Source: a bacterium (GTDB lineage Bacteria; Vulcanimicrobiota; Xenobia; Xenobiales; JADMJV01). From it: 58,153 bases of DNA. The stretch spans positions 1 to 58,153 of the forward strand of contig JADMJV010000023.1 of NCBI GenBank assembly GCA_018780265.1, given 5' to 3'. Shown here piece after piece: positions 1-8,923 of this stretch (position 1 is its first letter; every line of letters starts with the position of its first letter). The notes under the pieces are model-generated. The model saw only the letters and a list, made by a program, of their open reading frames with translations, was not told the origin of the DNA and searched no databases. The translations under genes and the position numbers were made by a program.

Positions 1-335
1 GCGCATACGGCCACGGTGGAACGAGCCGGTGGCTGGCTGGGGAAGTGGCGCGCATAGACTTCGTTCATGGCGGCGAAGTGGTCCATGGTGGTGAGAAAAA
101 CGGTGGATTTGACCACCTTGCTCAGGTCGCTGCCAGCCGCTTGCAGCACTGCCTGCAGATTCCTAAACACCTGCTCGGTCTGGGCGGCCACATCGTCTCC
201 TCCCTGAAGCACGCCGGTGGTAGGGTCCAGAGCCACCTGCCCGGCCGTAAACACCAGATTGCCCAGGCCGATGGCCTGACTGTAGGGGCCCACGGCGGCG
301 GGCGCCTGAGCGCTATGAATGACTTTGTGGGGCAT
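1..335 (-). CDS. ridA: RidA family reactive enamine/imine deaminase (partial, cut by left edge)
   Basis: The reverse strand encodes 111 residues from ATG at 335 with no stop before the window edge. The start MPHKVIHSAQAPAAVGPYSQ and the later stretch FTAGQVALDP are the classic RidA (YjgF/YER057c/UK114) signature, and the substrate-binding arginine falls in PPARSTV near the visible end. RidA hydrolyses reactive 2-aminoacrylate and other enamines/imines released by PLP enzymes, in the cytoplasm, as a trimer. About 10-15 C-terminal residues are missing, judging by the usual length near 125. It overlaps the upstream nucleotidyltransferase by 23 bases and is probably the last gene visible of the operon starting at 5776. 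Confidence 0.93.
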   Translation of the reverse strand, partial: MPHKVIHSAQAPAAVGPYSQAIGLGNLVFTAGQVALDPTTGVLQGGDDVAAQTEQVFRNLQAVLQAAGSDLSKVVKSTVFLTTMDHFAAMNEVYARHFPSQPPARSTVAVC

Positions 336-1098
336 AGGGGTCACCAACTTCCTCAAAAATACGCTGGGCCTCGATCATGTCCTGAGGCTTATCCACATTG
401 AAGCCGAGTTCGGCATAGGGAGTCTCGATGCCGGCGCAAGGCACGCCGAAAATCTGCTCACCGGCCTTCTCCGCACGGCCCACGGTCAACCTGCCCAGCG
501 CATAGTTGAGCAGATTTCCCCAGCCCAGGCAGCCGGCCAGTTTCAGCATGTTCTTGCGGGCATGGGTGAGTCGATCCATGGCCTGGCGCATCTCGTTCAT
601 CACCTCGGGACGCAGCATCATGACACCGCTTCCGCAGTAGGTTCCGTCCTGAAATCGGGCCCAGGTGTGGGGCAAATTCGGATATTTTCGTTGCGAATTT
701 TCCTTGCGCAGATAGCCATACCACAGACCCGCCTCAGGGCGAAGCTGGCACCGACGCACAAAATCGTCGATAGCCTCAGCGGTGGCGAAGGGCAGGTCTC
801 CGCAACAAACCAGCACCGGTTCACGCACGGTATCACAGGCGGTCACGCCAGCTTCGAAGGACCTCATCAAGGTGGGCTGGCCGGCCACCCAGCGGTCCAC
901 TCCCGACCAATCGGCCTGACCGCCCACCAACACCCGACAATCCACCAGTCGGGCCGCGGCCAGCGCCTGCAGTGTGCGCCAGGCCATGGGACGGCCGGCA
1001 ATCTTGACCAGACCTTTGCTGGCGGGATGGTCGCCCACCTCAATGGGCAGGTTGCCTACCGGGCCACCGGCCAACACCACCGCCTTCAAGGCCGACAC
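313..1098 (-). CDS. MobA-like nucleotidyltransferase family protein (NTP_transf_3)
   Basis: 261 residues. The N-terminus has the nucleotidyltransferase glycine loop (VVLAGG) followed by KGLVKIAGRPM, the sugar/cofactor nucleotidyltransferase signature. A probable metal-binding aspartate sits in CCGDLPFAT near residue 100. A conserved C-terminal half (YPNLPHTWARF, GSGVMMLRP, ELGFNVDKP) is typical of a subfamily found next to isoprenoid and core metabolic genes. The family transfers NMP to a phosphorylated acceptor; the acceptor here is not known. It overlaps ispE by 13 bases and ridA by 23, so it is cotranslated with them. It lacks the C-terminal domains of GlmU or IspD, so I do not name it further. 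Confidence 0.8.
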   Translation of the reverse strand: MSALKAVVLAGGPVGNLPIEVGDHPASKGLVKIAGRPMAWRTLQALAAARLVDCRVLVGGQADWSGVDRWVAGQPTLMRSFEAGVTACDTVREPVLVCCGDLPFATAEAIDDFVRRCQLRPEAGLWYGYLRKENSQRKYPNLPHTWARFQDGTYCGSGVMMLRPEVMNEMRQAMDRLTHARKNMLKLAGCLGWGNLLNYALGRLTVGRAEKAGEQIFGVPCAGIETPYAELGFNVDKPQDMIEAQRIFEEVGDPYAPQSHS

Positions 1099-1943
1099 TC
1101 CCCGGTCAGGCAGGCCTCAACCACCCGACAGCCCCAGCCAGAGACAACTTCCGTCACCAAGGCCTCGTCCAGCTGCCCCCAGCAGCTCAGCGTAGAGCCG
1201 CTGCCACACAAGAGCACCGGACCCCAACCGCGCTCCAGCAAGGCCTGCCGAATCTCGGCCAACTGGGGCTGCACCAGGGCGGCCGCCGGTTCCAGGTCGT
1301 TGCCCAACCACTGCTCCCAGCCCCCCTCTGGCAAAGCTGCGCTAAGGCGCTCAGAAAAACCGGCCGCGGTGCGCGGTCGGTGCGCGTCCCAGGCCTTGTA
1401 GACCTGTCCCGTGGGGCAGAAAAACGGAGGCAGAATCAGCAGCAGCTTCCGCGATGGTGGCACGGGCAGTGCCTGCAATTGGTCGCCCTTGCCGGTCCCT
1501 CTGGCTACCCCCCCCAGCACTCCAAAAGCCACATCGGCGCCCAGCGGCGCCGCCAGTTGTTGCAACTGACCGGCGCTAAGACCCAGCCCGTGGGAACGGT
1601 TGACTCCATACAAAAGAGCCGCTGCATCTGCCGACCCCCCTCCCAGCCCTCCGCCGGCAGGGATGCGCTTGACAAGTTCGATGTCCAGGGGCAGTGTGCG
1701 GGCACAGGCAGATTCCAAAGCGCGCAGCGCGCGCAGCACCAGATTGTCCTCACCTGCCGAGATCTCCAATCCAGCGGGTTGGCCGCTGAGCCGCAGGCAA
1801 GTCTGAGCAGAATCGCGCCAATGCAGCTCATCGGCCAGGTCAAGAGTGGCAAAGACACTGTCGATTTCGTGGTAGCCGCCGGGCAGGTCGCCAAGGACTT
1901 CCAGGGCCAGGTTGATCTTGGCCGGTGCTCTGAGATGGTTCAC
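1086..1943 (-). CDS. ispE: 4-diphosphocytidyl-2-C-methyl-D-erythritol kinase
   Basis: 285 residues, GHMP kinase fold. The N-terminus APAKINLALEV and the ATP-binding loop AGGGLGGGSADAAALL (about residues 92-107) are diagnostic of IspE. The enzyme phosphorylates CDP-methylerythritol in the cytoplasm, the fourth step of the non-mevalonate isoprenoid pathway. Length is normal. The only workable start is GTG at 1943, 5 bases after the stop of the upstream DUF3857 gene; no strong Shine-Dalgarno is seen, so reinitiation or coupling is likely. It overlaps the nucleotidyltransferase gene by 13 bases. Confidence 0.95.
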   Translation of the reverse strand: MNHLRAPAKINLALEVLGDLPGGYHEIDSVFATLDLADELHWRDSAQTCLRLSGQPAGLEISAGEDNLVLRALRALESACARTLPLDIELVKRIPAGGGLGGGSADAAALLYGVNRSHGLGLSAGQLQQLAAPLGADVAFGVLGGVARGTGKGDQLQALPVPPSRKLLLILPPFFCPTGQVYKAWDAHRPRTAAGFSERLSAALPEGGWEQWLGNDLEPAAALVQPQLAEIRQALLERGWGPVLLCGSGSTLSCWGQLDEALVTEVVSGWGCRVVEACLTGECRP

Positions 1944-1948
1944 AAAAA

Positions 1949-3904
1949 CTAGTGGGTGGTGGCGGTCTTGGTTTGCTGAGTAAACAGCACCTTGCCCCGA
2001 GCCTTCACCACCTCGCGGGCAAATTTGGCCAGTTCGGCAGCCTTATCCTGAGGCACCCAGGCTTCATTCATCACCAGTCGACTATAGTAGTAGACTTCTT
2101 TGCCCTGGCTGCGGGCGGTGGCGAAAAAGCTGCCAAAGGGGCTGTTGATCTGCACCGTGGGCGGCAACTCATGCACCTCTGCGTTGGCCGGTAAGAGCAA
2201 GCGCAGGCGACACTCCTCACGCCAGGGATGCTCAAGACGGACCGGTTGGGTGCGCGGTTGTTGACCTTCGGCCAGGCCCACCATTTGGGGATTGAGCCGG
2301 ACGGGCATGACCATGGCCATCTTGTTGCCCATACGCACTGTGTAGTCGGGGACGGCCACCGTGGCCGCAAAATCGATAGGTTGACCCTGGCGAGCATTGA
2401 GGTTGAAATAGCGGTCCAGCACTCGAGCCCGGGAACCGTAACCACTGGCGATACGTTCGAAGAGCCGAGCCAACTGCTGGTCGCGCAGGTCCTTGCCGCT
2501 GTCCATTAATTCGCGACTGGCCTCTCGGTAGGCAGTGGCAGAAGCCCCGTGCTCCACCGTGTTGAAGCGCAATTCGAGTTTTCCCTTGTCGTCCAGCCGT
2601 GCCTCTACCTGGGTTACCACACGGTTGCTGTCAGCCGCACTGGTGCCCAATTTTTCAAAGGGCTGCTCTTCCTTGGCCATCAATGCAGAACCGCCCTGAT
2701 AGCCGGACGGCGGGCTGGCGTCAAACTCCAGAGGATGGCGAGGGTCTACCCACCAGGTCTGATTTCCGTGCTTCACCACCAGCAACAGGTTATCGACCCG
2801 ATTGAGGCGGGGTAATTCCAAAGACATGCTCTCGGGGGGCAATTCGAAGGCCAACACGGGGGTGGCCGTGAAGCCGGCCGCCCGGTACAGACCGGCAAGC
2901 AAGATGGCGCTGTCAAGCGGGTTCATCACTGGCTCCTCGACCAGCACTCCGGCTTTGTTGGGCCGGAAATCGTCGAGAGGACCAGACAGGAAGCGTTTCT
3001 TGTTGGCCCAAGTTCCGATATCTTGGAGCAAGTCGGTGGGTGACGAGCCGGCTTTCACCAGTTTCTTGACCTGGGCCAGCACCGCTCCATCCACCTCGCA
3101 GTTGGCTTCAAATCCCCGTTCGAACCAGCCGCGTAACTGGCTCCAGTTCTCGAAATTGCTCACTTCGAGGCGTTTCATCTGAACCAATACGCCCGGACCT
3201 ACGGCTTCCTGGGCGAGCGGAGGGCTTTGAGTAATTTTCCAGGTAGCTCGCTCAAAACCGTCCACAACGGTCTTCTCTGGAACCAGGCCGGTATAACCGG
3301 GGGTGGCGTAGCGCCACGAAGTGCCGCTGGGAACCTCCAGGGTGAAATGGCTTTCCACCATGGGTTCGGGATTTTGCACATAGCTCACGGCCCACCATTT
3401 ATTGCCCGCATAGGGCTTCTTTTTGGTGCGCACCTGAAATTCCACAATGCTGTTGGGAGTGACACCCGGATAGCGAACCACCAGGCGGCGCATATTCTGG
3501 TTGACTTTGGTTTCGCTGGCTTCGAAAACCGCCTCATCGACAATGGCCTGCTTGGGCACTTCCAACACGCGCCCGTCGGGCAAAATGGTGCGCGCCACCT
3601 GGACCTCGACCTGTTCCAAATCAGAACGGTAGATGCGCATCAGATCTTTGTGCTCCTCCACGCCGGCCGGAGTAAAGACTTTGATCACGTCGTGTTCTTG
3701 ATACTCAGTCGCGCCATCGGAGCCGACCTTGAAGACCACGTCGTCGTACAGGAAAAGGGCGTTGGATTCGGGATATTGACTGGCGCTGGGACTGGTGAGA
3801 TAGCGGTTTTCGGTGGGCAGTTTCACGTCCTTGGGGATATCCTGGGCCAACGCCAGGGTGCCCAAGCACCAACTGGCCAGAGCCACTGAGACGAGTCTTC
3901 TCAT
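1949..3904 (-). CDS. exported DUF3857 / transglutaminase-like protein, catalytic Cys apparently lost
   Basis: 651 residues from ATG at 3904, chosen because it opens a clear signal peptide (MRRLVSVALASWCLGTLALA) and overlaps the upstream stop as ATGA; the frame stays open further upstream but encodes no signal. The first third matches DUF3857 in layout (FKVGSDGATEYQEH, VEVQVARTILPDG, VPKQAIVDEAVFEAS). The middle has a transglutaminase-core-like region, NPLDSAILLAGLYRAAGF, followed by WWVDPRHPLEF. In active relatives this helix begins GDCKDKATLL; here the position usually held by the nucleophilic cysteine is not Cys. The protein is likely periplasmic or surface-located and non-catalytic, perhaps binding. 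Function unknown; its place between ABC ATPases and ispE gives no clear role. Confidence 0.8.
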   Translation of the reverse strand: MRRLVSVALASWCLGTLALAQDIPKDVKLPTENRYLTSPSASQYPESNALFLYDDVVFKVGSDGATEYQEHDVIKVFTPAGVEEHKDLMRIYRSDLEQVEVQVARTILPDGRVLEVPKQAIVDEAVFEASETKVNQNMRRLVVRYPGVTPNSIVEFQVRTKKKPYAGNKWWAVSYVQNPEPMVESHFTLEVPSGTSWRYATPGYTGLVPEKTVVDGFERATWKITQSPPLAQEAVGPGVLVQMKRLEVSNFENWSQLRGWFERGFEANCEVDGAVLAQVKKLVKAGSSPTDLLQDIGTWANKKRFLSGPLDDFRPNKAGVLVEEPVMNPLDSAILLAGLYRAAGFTATPVLAFELPPESMSLELPRLNRVDNLLLVVKHGNQTWWVDPRHPLEFDASPPSGYQGGSALMAKEEQPFEKLGTSAADSNRVVTQVEARLDDKGKLELRFNTVEHGASATAYREASRELMDSGKDLRDQQLARLFERIASGYGSRARVLDRYFNLNARQGQPIDFAATVAVPDYTVRMGNKMAMVMPVRLNPQMVGLAEGQQPRTQPVRLEHPWREECRLRLLLPANAEVHELPPTVQINSPFGSFFATARSQGKEVYYYSRLVMNEAWVPQDKAAELAKFAREVVKARGKVLFTQQTKTATTH

Positions 3905-4818
3905 ACCGACGTTACCTCTTCCAACGAAACTGCGTGATGACATGCAACTTCGTGAGATTGTTCCATCTCCTTCATTGGGGGCCTTTCTTGCCAGCACACT
4001 CCGTCGGCTTTCCAACAACGCGGGGCGAAAACACACCCGTGCGAATTCTTGGGGCTAAACGGCACCGGCGGCACCTGGCGACTGCTGCCGGGAATGGATG
4101 ACACCAGATTGACCGTATAGGGATGTCGCGGCCTTTGACAAACTTCTTCCGCCGGCCCCAATTCGACCATTTGGCCTAAGTACATCACAGCCACCCGAGA
4201 GCAAACCTGGCGAATCACGGCCAGGTCGTGGCTGATAAACAGTACGGCCAGTCCCAAATCTTTCTGCAGTTCGGCCAGCAGATTGAGCACCTGAGCTTGA
4301 ATCGAGACGTCCAGAGCGGACACCGCTTCGTCGGCCACAATCAAGTCAGGCTCACTGGCCAGAGCGCGAGCAATAGCGATGCGTTGGCGTTGTCCGCCCG
4401 AAAATTGATGGGGAAAGCGTACCGCGTGCTCGGCCAACAAACCCACTCTCTGCAGAAGTTTCTCGGTCCAGCCCTGAGTCTCCAGGCCGTGCACGTGACG
4501 CGGCTCAAGGATGGCCTGAACCACGGTGCGGCGGGGATTGAGGCTGGAGTAGGGGTCTTGAAAGATCATCTGGGCCCGTTTGCGGAACTTTTTCAGGTCG
4601 GTGCCCACCAGCGGGAGCACCGACTGGCCGTCAAACCAAATTTCGCCGGCTGAAGGCTCAACCAGACGCAGCACGGCCCTGGCAATGGTGCTTTTCCCCG
4701 AGCCCGACTCGCCCACCATGCCCAGCGTTTCGGCCGAGGCGACGCTGAAGGTGACCTGGTCCACAGCCCGAAATCTACGGTAATCGACGGAAAGATCCTT
4801 AACCCGCAGGAGACTCAA
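3901..4818 (-). CDS. oligopeptide/dipeptide-type ABC transporter ATPase (OppF/DppF-like)
   Basis: 305 residues. Walker [10 protein letters not shown] (about 36-44), Q-loop QDPYSSLNPRR, signature FSGGQRQR, Walker B LIVADEAVSALD and the switch histidine in FISHDLAV are intact. The C-terminus has the oligo/HPY extension with cysteines (CVFAPRCWKADGVC) that in this family can hold an iron-sulfur cluster. It energises import of peptides or similar solutes with a partner ATPase. Start is TTG at 4818 inside the end of the upstream ATPase, preceded by a strong AAGGAGG at good spacing. The stop overlaps the next start as ATGA. No permease or binding protein lies in the window. Confidence 0.92.
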   Translation of the reverse strand: MSLLRVKDLSVDYRRFRAVDQVTFSVASAETLGMVGESGSGKSTIARAVLRLVEPSAGEIWFDGQSVLPLVGTDLKKFRKRAQMIFQDPYSSLNPRRTVVQAILEPRHVHGLETQGWTEKLLQRVGLLAEHAVRFPHQFSGGQRQRIAIARALASEPDLIVADEAVSALDVSIQAQVLNLLAELQKDLGLAVLFISHDLAVIRQVCSRVAVMYLGQMVELGPAEEVCQRPRHPYTVNLVSSIPGSSRQVPPVPFSPKNSHGCVFAPRCWKADGVCWQERPPMKEMEQSHEVACHHAVSLEEVTSV

Positions 4819-5776
4819 CTTTTTCCTCCTTCTCCAGCAGCCAGCAGCGCGCGGCGCCGATCATGGGCGGAGCCTCCCGCTCGCAACAGTCCAACTTGTG
4901 TCGGCAGCGGGGCGCAAAGGAGCAACCTGGTAGCGGCTCATGCAGACTGGGGGGGGAGCCCGGAATCGAGGAAAGGACTCCAATCGGGCGGTCGAGGCGC
5001 GGGATCGAATCCAACAACCCACGGGTGTAGGGATGTTGAGGGTTAGCGAAGAGTTTTTCGGAGGTGGCCGTTTCGACCACTTGACCCGAATAACACACGG
5101 CCACCCGATGGGCCACTTCCTCTACCACCCCCAGGTCGTGGGTGATCAGCAAAACTGCCATGCCCACCTCGTCTTGCAGACTGCGCAGCAGTTGCAAAAT
5201 CTGGGCCTGCACGGTCACATCCAGAGCTGTGGTGGGCTCGTCGGCGATCACCAGAGCCGGCCGACAGCAAAGGGCCATGGAGATCACCACTCGTTGGCGC
5301 ATCCCCCCGGAGAGTTGGTGAGGGTAACTGTCAAACACCCGATCGGGCTGATTGAGGCCTACCTTAGATAACCAGGCCAGCGCTTCCAGTTTGGCCGAAT
5401 TGCGGTCCTTACCTCCGTGCAACTGAAGCGGCTCCAGCACTTGCTCGCCAATGCGCAGCACAGGATTTAGAGCCGTCATCGGATCTTGAAAGATCATGGC
5501 TATTCGATTGCCGCGCAACTTGCGCCACTCATTCTCGGATTGGCCTAAAAGCGTGCGACCCTCGAACATGAGACGATCGGCCTTGACTCGAGCTGGCGGA
5601 TCGACAAGCCCCATCAGCGCCAGCGAAGTGACACTCTTGCCTGAGCCGGATTCACCCACCAGCGCCAGGGTTTCGCCGGGAGCGAGAGTAAAACTGGCAC
5701 CGCGCACAGCCTCCAGCCAGCGCCCTCGATAGGGGAACGCGACGGTCAGATTGTCCACCGCCAAAACAGGTTCCAC
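4799..5776 (-). CDS. oligopeptide/dipeptide-type ABC transporter ATPase (OppD/DppD-like)
   Basis: 325 residues from the GTG at 5776 ([14 protein letters not shown]). Longer in-frame starts up to 5866 would run through the divergent lpxD start and add unrelated sequence, so I prefer 5776; the ribosome site is weak. Walker [10 protein letters not shown]-loop [10 protein letters not shown], signature LSGGMRQR, Walker [13 protein letters not shown] and switch LITHDLGV are intact, with the C-terminal oligo/HPY cysteine motif CSFAPRC. It pairs with the OppF-like protein (20-base overlap). The membrane and binding subunits must be elsewhere in the genome. Confidence 0.9.
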   Translation of the reverse strand: MEPVLAVDNLTVAFPYRGRWLEAVRGASFTLAPGETLALVGESGSGKSVTSLALMGLVDPPARVKADRLMFEGRTLLGQSENEWRKLRGNRIAMIFQDPMTALNPVLRIGEQVLEPLQLHGGKDRNSAKLEALAWLSKVGLNQPDRVFDSYPHQLSGGMRQRVVISMALCCRPALVIADEPTTALDVTVQAQILQLLRSLQDEVGMAVLLITHDLGVVEEVAHRVAVCYSGQVVETATSEKLFANPQHPYTRGLLDSIPRLDRPIGVLSSIPGSPPSLHEPLPGCSFAPRCRHKLDCCEREAPPMIGAARCWLLEKEEKVESPAG

Positions 5777-5803
5777 GCTCGTGGCTTCGAACTCGGCCGG
5801 GCA

Positions 5804-6724
5804 ATGTCCCTTACGCTGGAGCAACTTTCCCAAAGTCTGCAACTGCCCTTCGTGGGCGACCCCCACCGCCGGGTTACCAAGGCGTGCCCTCTAGAGTCAC
5901 CCCAGATCGATGGGCTCAGCTTCTGTGAAAAAAGCCAGCAGGTTAAGCTGGTCGGTGACCAGTTGGGCATTCTGATCGCCCCCCAAGAGCCATCGGGCGA
6001 AAGCTGGAATGCGCTGATCTCCCCCCACCCGCGGGTGAGTTTTGCGCAAGCCCTGGGCCTGCTTTATCCAGAGCCGACCCGGGCTGGTGGTGTCCATCCC
6101 ACGGCCTGGGTCGATGCCACCGCCCAGGTCCACCCCAATGCCTGGGTGGGACCCCTGTGTAGCCTGGGTCCAGGTACCTTGTTGGCGGATGGTTGCCGAT
6201 TGGTGGCCCAGGTTGAGCTTGGCGCCCATTGTAGCCTGGGTGCACGCACTGTGGTGCAGCCAGGGGTATCCCTGGGCGACGGGTGCAAAGTTGGAGACGA
6301 TTGTGTGTTGGAACCAGGCGTTCGACTGCTCCAACGGACTCACGTCGGCGATAGAGTCTGGCTGGGGGCCCGTAACGTCCTGGACGGTTGCCAGTTGGGG
6401 TCGGGCATCAAAACCGACAACATGGTCTACATTGGTCCAGGCTCTGAAATCGGCGACCACGCTCTGCTGATCGCCCAATCGTGTGCGGGGCCCAACACCC
6501 GGATGGGCGCCTACTCCCTGCTGGCTGCCCAGGGCGTGGTGGTGGGTAACGTGGAGCTAGCGCCCCAGGTGCAGGTGGCCGGTCGCGGGGTGGTCTACGA
6601 GTCGGTGCTCACGTCGGGAACGGCCGTGGCAGGTGACCCGGCTGTAGCCTACAAACTGGAACTGAGAGCCCGTGCTCTGCGCGCCCAGGCCCTGTCCCTC
6701 TACCAGCAGGCGTTGAAGAAGTAG
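5804..6724 (+). CDS. LpxD-like UDP-3-O-acylglucosamine N-acyltransferase family protein, catalytic His missing
   Basis: 306 residues. A short N-terminal domain (to about 95) is followed by left-handed beta-helix hexapeptide repeats (VHPTAWVDATAQVHPNAWVG onwards) and a C-terminal helix, the LpxD plan. LpxD adds the second 3-hydroxyacyl chain in lipid A synthesis. In standard LpxD the core reads DNLVQIAHNV, with the histidine as general base; here the aligned stretch (residues 205-214) is DNMVYIGPGS, so the position holds Pro212. The usual DGFGF loop is also not visible, and at 306 residues it is shorter than typical LpxD (about 340). It may be a diverged or non-catalytic paralogue. It is divergent from oppD with 27 bases between starts. 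Confidence 0.75.
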   Translation: MSLTLEQLSQSLQLPFVGDPHRRVTKACPLESPQIDGLSFCEKSQQVKLVGDQLGILIAPQEPSGESWNALISPHPRVSFAQALGLLYPEPTRAGGVHPTAWVDATAQVHPNAWVGPLCSLGPGTLLADGCRLVAQVELGAHCSLGARTVVQPGVSLGDGCKVGDDCVLEPGVRLLQRTHVGDRVWLGARNVLDGCQLGSGIKTDNMVYIGPGSEIGDHALLIAQSCAGPNTRMGAYSLLAAQGVVVGNVELAPQVQVAGRGVVYESVLTSGTAVAGDPAVAYKLELRARALRAQALSLYQQALKK

Positions 6725-6736
6725 ACGGAGGAACCC

Positions 6737-7648
6737 ATGGATCGACGAACTTTTCTGTCCACTCTATCGCTGGGCGCCCTGGCCGTGGGCCTAAATGGAT
6801 GCGGCTCGCAGGACGTACAAAGGACCCTGAGCGGATCCGGTCAAGATGTGACCGCCCCCAATTTTCTGCTTTCGGCCACTGTGGCGGCTGCCCTGGCGAG
6901 GTCAGGGGCATTGCTGCTGGCCGCCGAATCCCAGGTAGAGCCCCATCCCGCTCCTCTGTTGGGGGGAGCCATCCGAGTCGATGTTGACGCTTTGACACTG
7001 TTGACCGAACAAGCCAACGGCCTCACTGACCTCTCGGCTTTGCAGGCCTTCTTTCAAGCCGTGGGGGTCCAAGACCAGAAGCCGGTCATCGTTTACGACG
7101 ACGGCGAAATGAAATTTGCCGCCAGAGTCCGATTTTTACTGGGCTACTGCGGTGCCGCCCCAACCTGGATGGTCAACGGCGGCTCGAACGCCCTGCAGCC
7201 TCAACTACCGGCGGGTGGCGGCATCGCAACTCCTTCCGGCTTTCAAGCCCGCCCTACCAACACTCCCATCGCCCTGGTTTTCCAGAGCGAAGTGGCGGCG
7301 GCCCTCAAGGGCACGGCCAAAATTGTAGACGTGCGCACCCCGGCCGAATTCACCGGCCAGTTCTTGCTGCCTGGCGACGCCCGGCCCGGCCACATTCCCG
7401 GCGCCCTCAACCTGCCGGTGGAGAGCCTCTTTGCGCAGGGGCTTATCGCTTCCGACCAGCAGTTGCTGGCCACCTTTAGCGCGGCCGGCCTGAACCTGGC
7501 TGATCGGATGATCGTGTACTGCCACGACGGCGCAAAATCGTCTCTGGCCGCTACCTTGCTGGTCCAGGCCGGCTTTGCCAACGTGAATCTTTATTACCTC
7601 AGCTATCGAGACTGGTCGCAAAACCCGGCCTTGCCGGTGGAGATTTAG
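6737..7648 (+). CDS. exported double-rhodanese sulfurtransferase, Tat-type lipoprotein signal
   Basis: 303 residues with a strong ribosome site (GGAGG, 6 bases before ATG). The N-terminus MDRRTFLSTLSLGALAVGLNGC combines a twin-arginine motif (RRTFLS) with a lipobox ending at Cys22. Two rhodanese-like domains follow. The first (about 80-150) has DDGE where the active loop would be and no cysteine. The second (about 165-300) has VDVRTPAEF, GHIPGAL and the loop YCHDGAKSSL with the sulfur-carrying cysteine. It would transfer sulfane sulfur outside the cytoplasm; donor and acceptor are unknown. It lies 12 bases after the LpxD-like gene. Confidence 0.85.
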   Translation: MDRRTFLSTLSLGALAVGLNGCGSQDVQRTLSGSGQDVTAPNFLLSATVAAALARSGALLLAAESQVEPHPAPLLGGAIRVDVDALTLLTEQANGLTDLSALQAFFQAVGVQDQKPVIVYDDGEMKFAARVRFLLGYCGAAPTWMVNGGSNALQPQLPAGGGIATPSGFQARPTNTPIALVFQSEVAAALKGTAKIVDVRTPAEFTGQFLLPGDARPGHIPGALNLPVESLFAQGLIASDQQLLATFSAAGLNLADRMIVYCHDGAKSSLAATLLVQAGFANVNLYYLSYRDWSQNPALPVEI

Positions 7649-7805
7649 GGCCCGTCGCGGAATAAGTTGGGCATTCCGGCCTCGGAGGCGCCCCTCCAGC
7701 AAGGAGCGCCGAGGGCGAATATCGGGCCATATTTAACCGAGGCGCGACGCGGCTGGTGGGGATGGATCTGTGGCCCGAGTGTCTATGTTATTTCGGGACG
7801 GGCCC

Positions 7806-8759
7806 TTAGTAGGGGATCGTCTCCCACCCGCGCATGGGCGGATATTCCTTACGAAACTCGTGAACGACTCGATCCACGTCTTTGTAACCGACGGTCCTCT
7901 GAAGTTCTTTCAGGTAAAGACAGCGCTTGGCCACGGCGTCCACGTCAAACGACCAGTACATGGACATCAAGGGGCTGATGAACAACTTGCTGCCGCTGGT
8001 CCGCCAAGTGCGGTGGTGATTGCCAAAATGCCCTTCCACAGCCGAGGCGATCGAATTGGCAACCACGCTGGGGGCACCGGGCATCTCTTTGACACAATGG
8101 TCCACGGCCTCCAAGAAAAGTCTGGATTCTTCCATCCCGGGCAGCAACGACAACACCCCCAGAAAGGCTCCCTTCCGTTGGAGAGCCGCCACCGCATCGA
8201 GAAACTGGGCGTGGCAGACCTGGTCGAAGGTGTCGACGCCAAAGCCCAGGCAGCTCAGGATTTTGATGGGAACATCCAGGGCGTGGACGGCGGCGATGCT
8301 GGCCAGGTCTTCTTGAGGCGTTCCCAAACCGACTTCATCGCCCCGCATCAGGCTGTCGGTGCCGCCATCGGCCAGCACGATGGCATCCAGTTGCAATTCG
8401 TCCACCACCGCCTGCCAGGCCTGGGTTAGAGTGACCACTCCGGTGCGCTGAAAGCAGAAAACCGGCACCTCCATGTCGCGGGAGCGAAACCATCGGCTTA
8501 GCACCCGCTCTGGAAAAAAGTCGTCGGAGCCGGGCGTATCTGCATTGATTAAAGTGACGGCCGGAGCCAGTCTCCGACCCGTCTTGGGCCCCAACTCGGC
8601 GAAGGTCATGTTGCCCATGTAGACCTTCTCGACCCGTTTCTTCAAATACAGGTAAAGAGGAATGCCGGTATAGAGATCGTGACCGCCTCCGCAACCGGAG
8701 ACCATCACCCGGCGGGCTCCAGCCAGCCGCTGAAATAGGGGAGCAGTTGCCAGATCCAT
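7806..8759 (-). CDS. DUF1152 domain protein
   Basis: 317 residues from ATG at 8759 (MDLATAPLFQRLAGARRVMV). The frame is open to 8915, but the added residues look like non-coding sequence. A glycine-rich loop SGCGGGHDLYTGIPLYLYL near residue 20, VVDELQLDAIVLADGGTDSLM in the middle and a long conserved C-terminal half match DUF1152, a family with no established reaction. The glycine loop and the acidic ADGGTDS motif suggest a nucleotide- or sugar-binding enzyme, but that is inference. No signal peptide. It stands alone between a convergent neighbour and the groEL terminator. Confidence 0.8.
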   Translation of the reverse strand: MDLATAPLFQRLAGARRVMVSGCGGGHDLYTGIPLYLYLKKRVEKVYMGNMTFAELGPKTGRRLAPAVTLINADTPGSDDFFPERVLSRWFRSRDMEVPVFCFQRTGVVTLTQAWQAVVDELQLDAIVLADGGTDSLMRGDEVGLGTPQEDLASIAAVHALDVPIKILSCLGFGVDTFDQVCHAQFLDAVAALQRKGAFLGVLSLLPGMEESRLFLEAVDHCVKEMPGAPSVVANSIASAVEGHFGNHHRTWRTSGSKLFISPLMSMYWSFDVDAVAKRCLYLKELQRTVGYKDVDRVVHEFRKEYPPMRGWETIPY

Positions 8760-8923
8760 GGCGTCAGCTTCGCGTAATCCGGGCAGACTCCGCTCCGCAG
8801 CGCCGGATTCGGGCGATCTTATCAGCGGCCACTTCGCAACGAGCATCCACAAACATCCAATACTCGGGGCCCATAAGCACAACTTCACCAGGCCCCGGCC
8901 ATCGGCCCTGCCCATAAAAAAGA

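Noticed and set aside
45..401. Open frame of 118 codons on the + strand
   Set aside because: It is the complement of ridA and the end of the nucleotidyltransferase gene; both show clear family motifs on the other strand.
7667..7978. Open frame of 103 codons between the rhodanese and DUF1152 genes
   Set aside because: It overlaps the end of the DUF1152 gene on the other strand and shows no family pattern; the 157-base gap otherwise holds nothing convincing.
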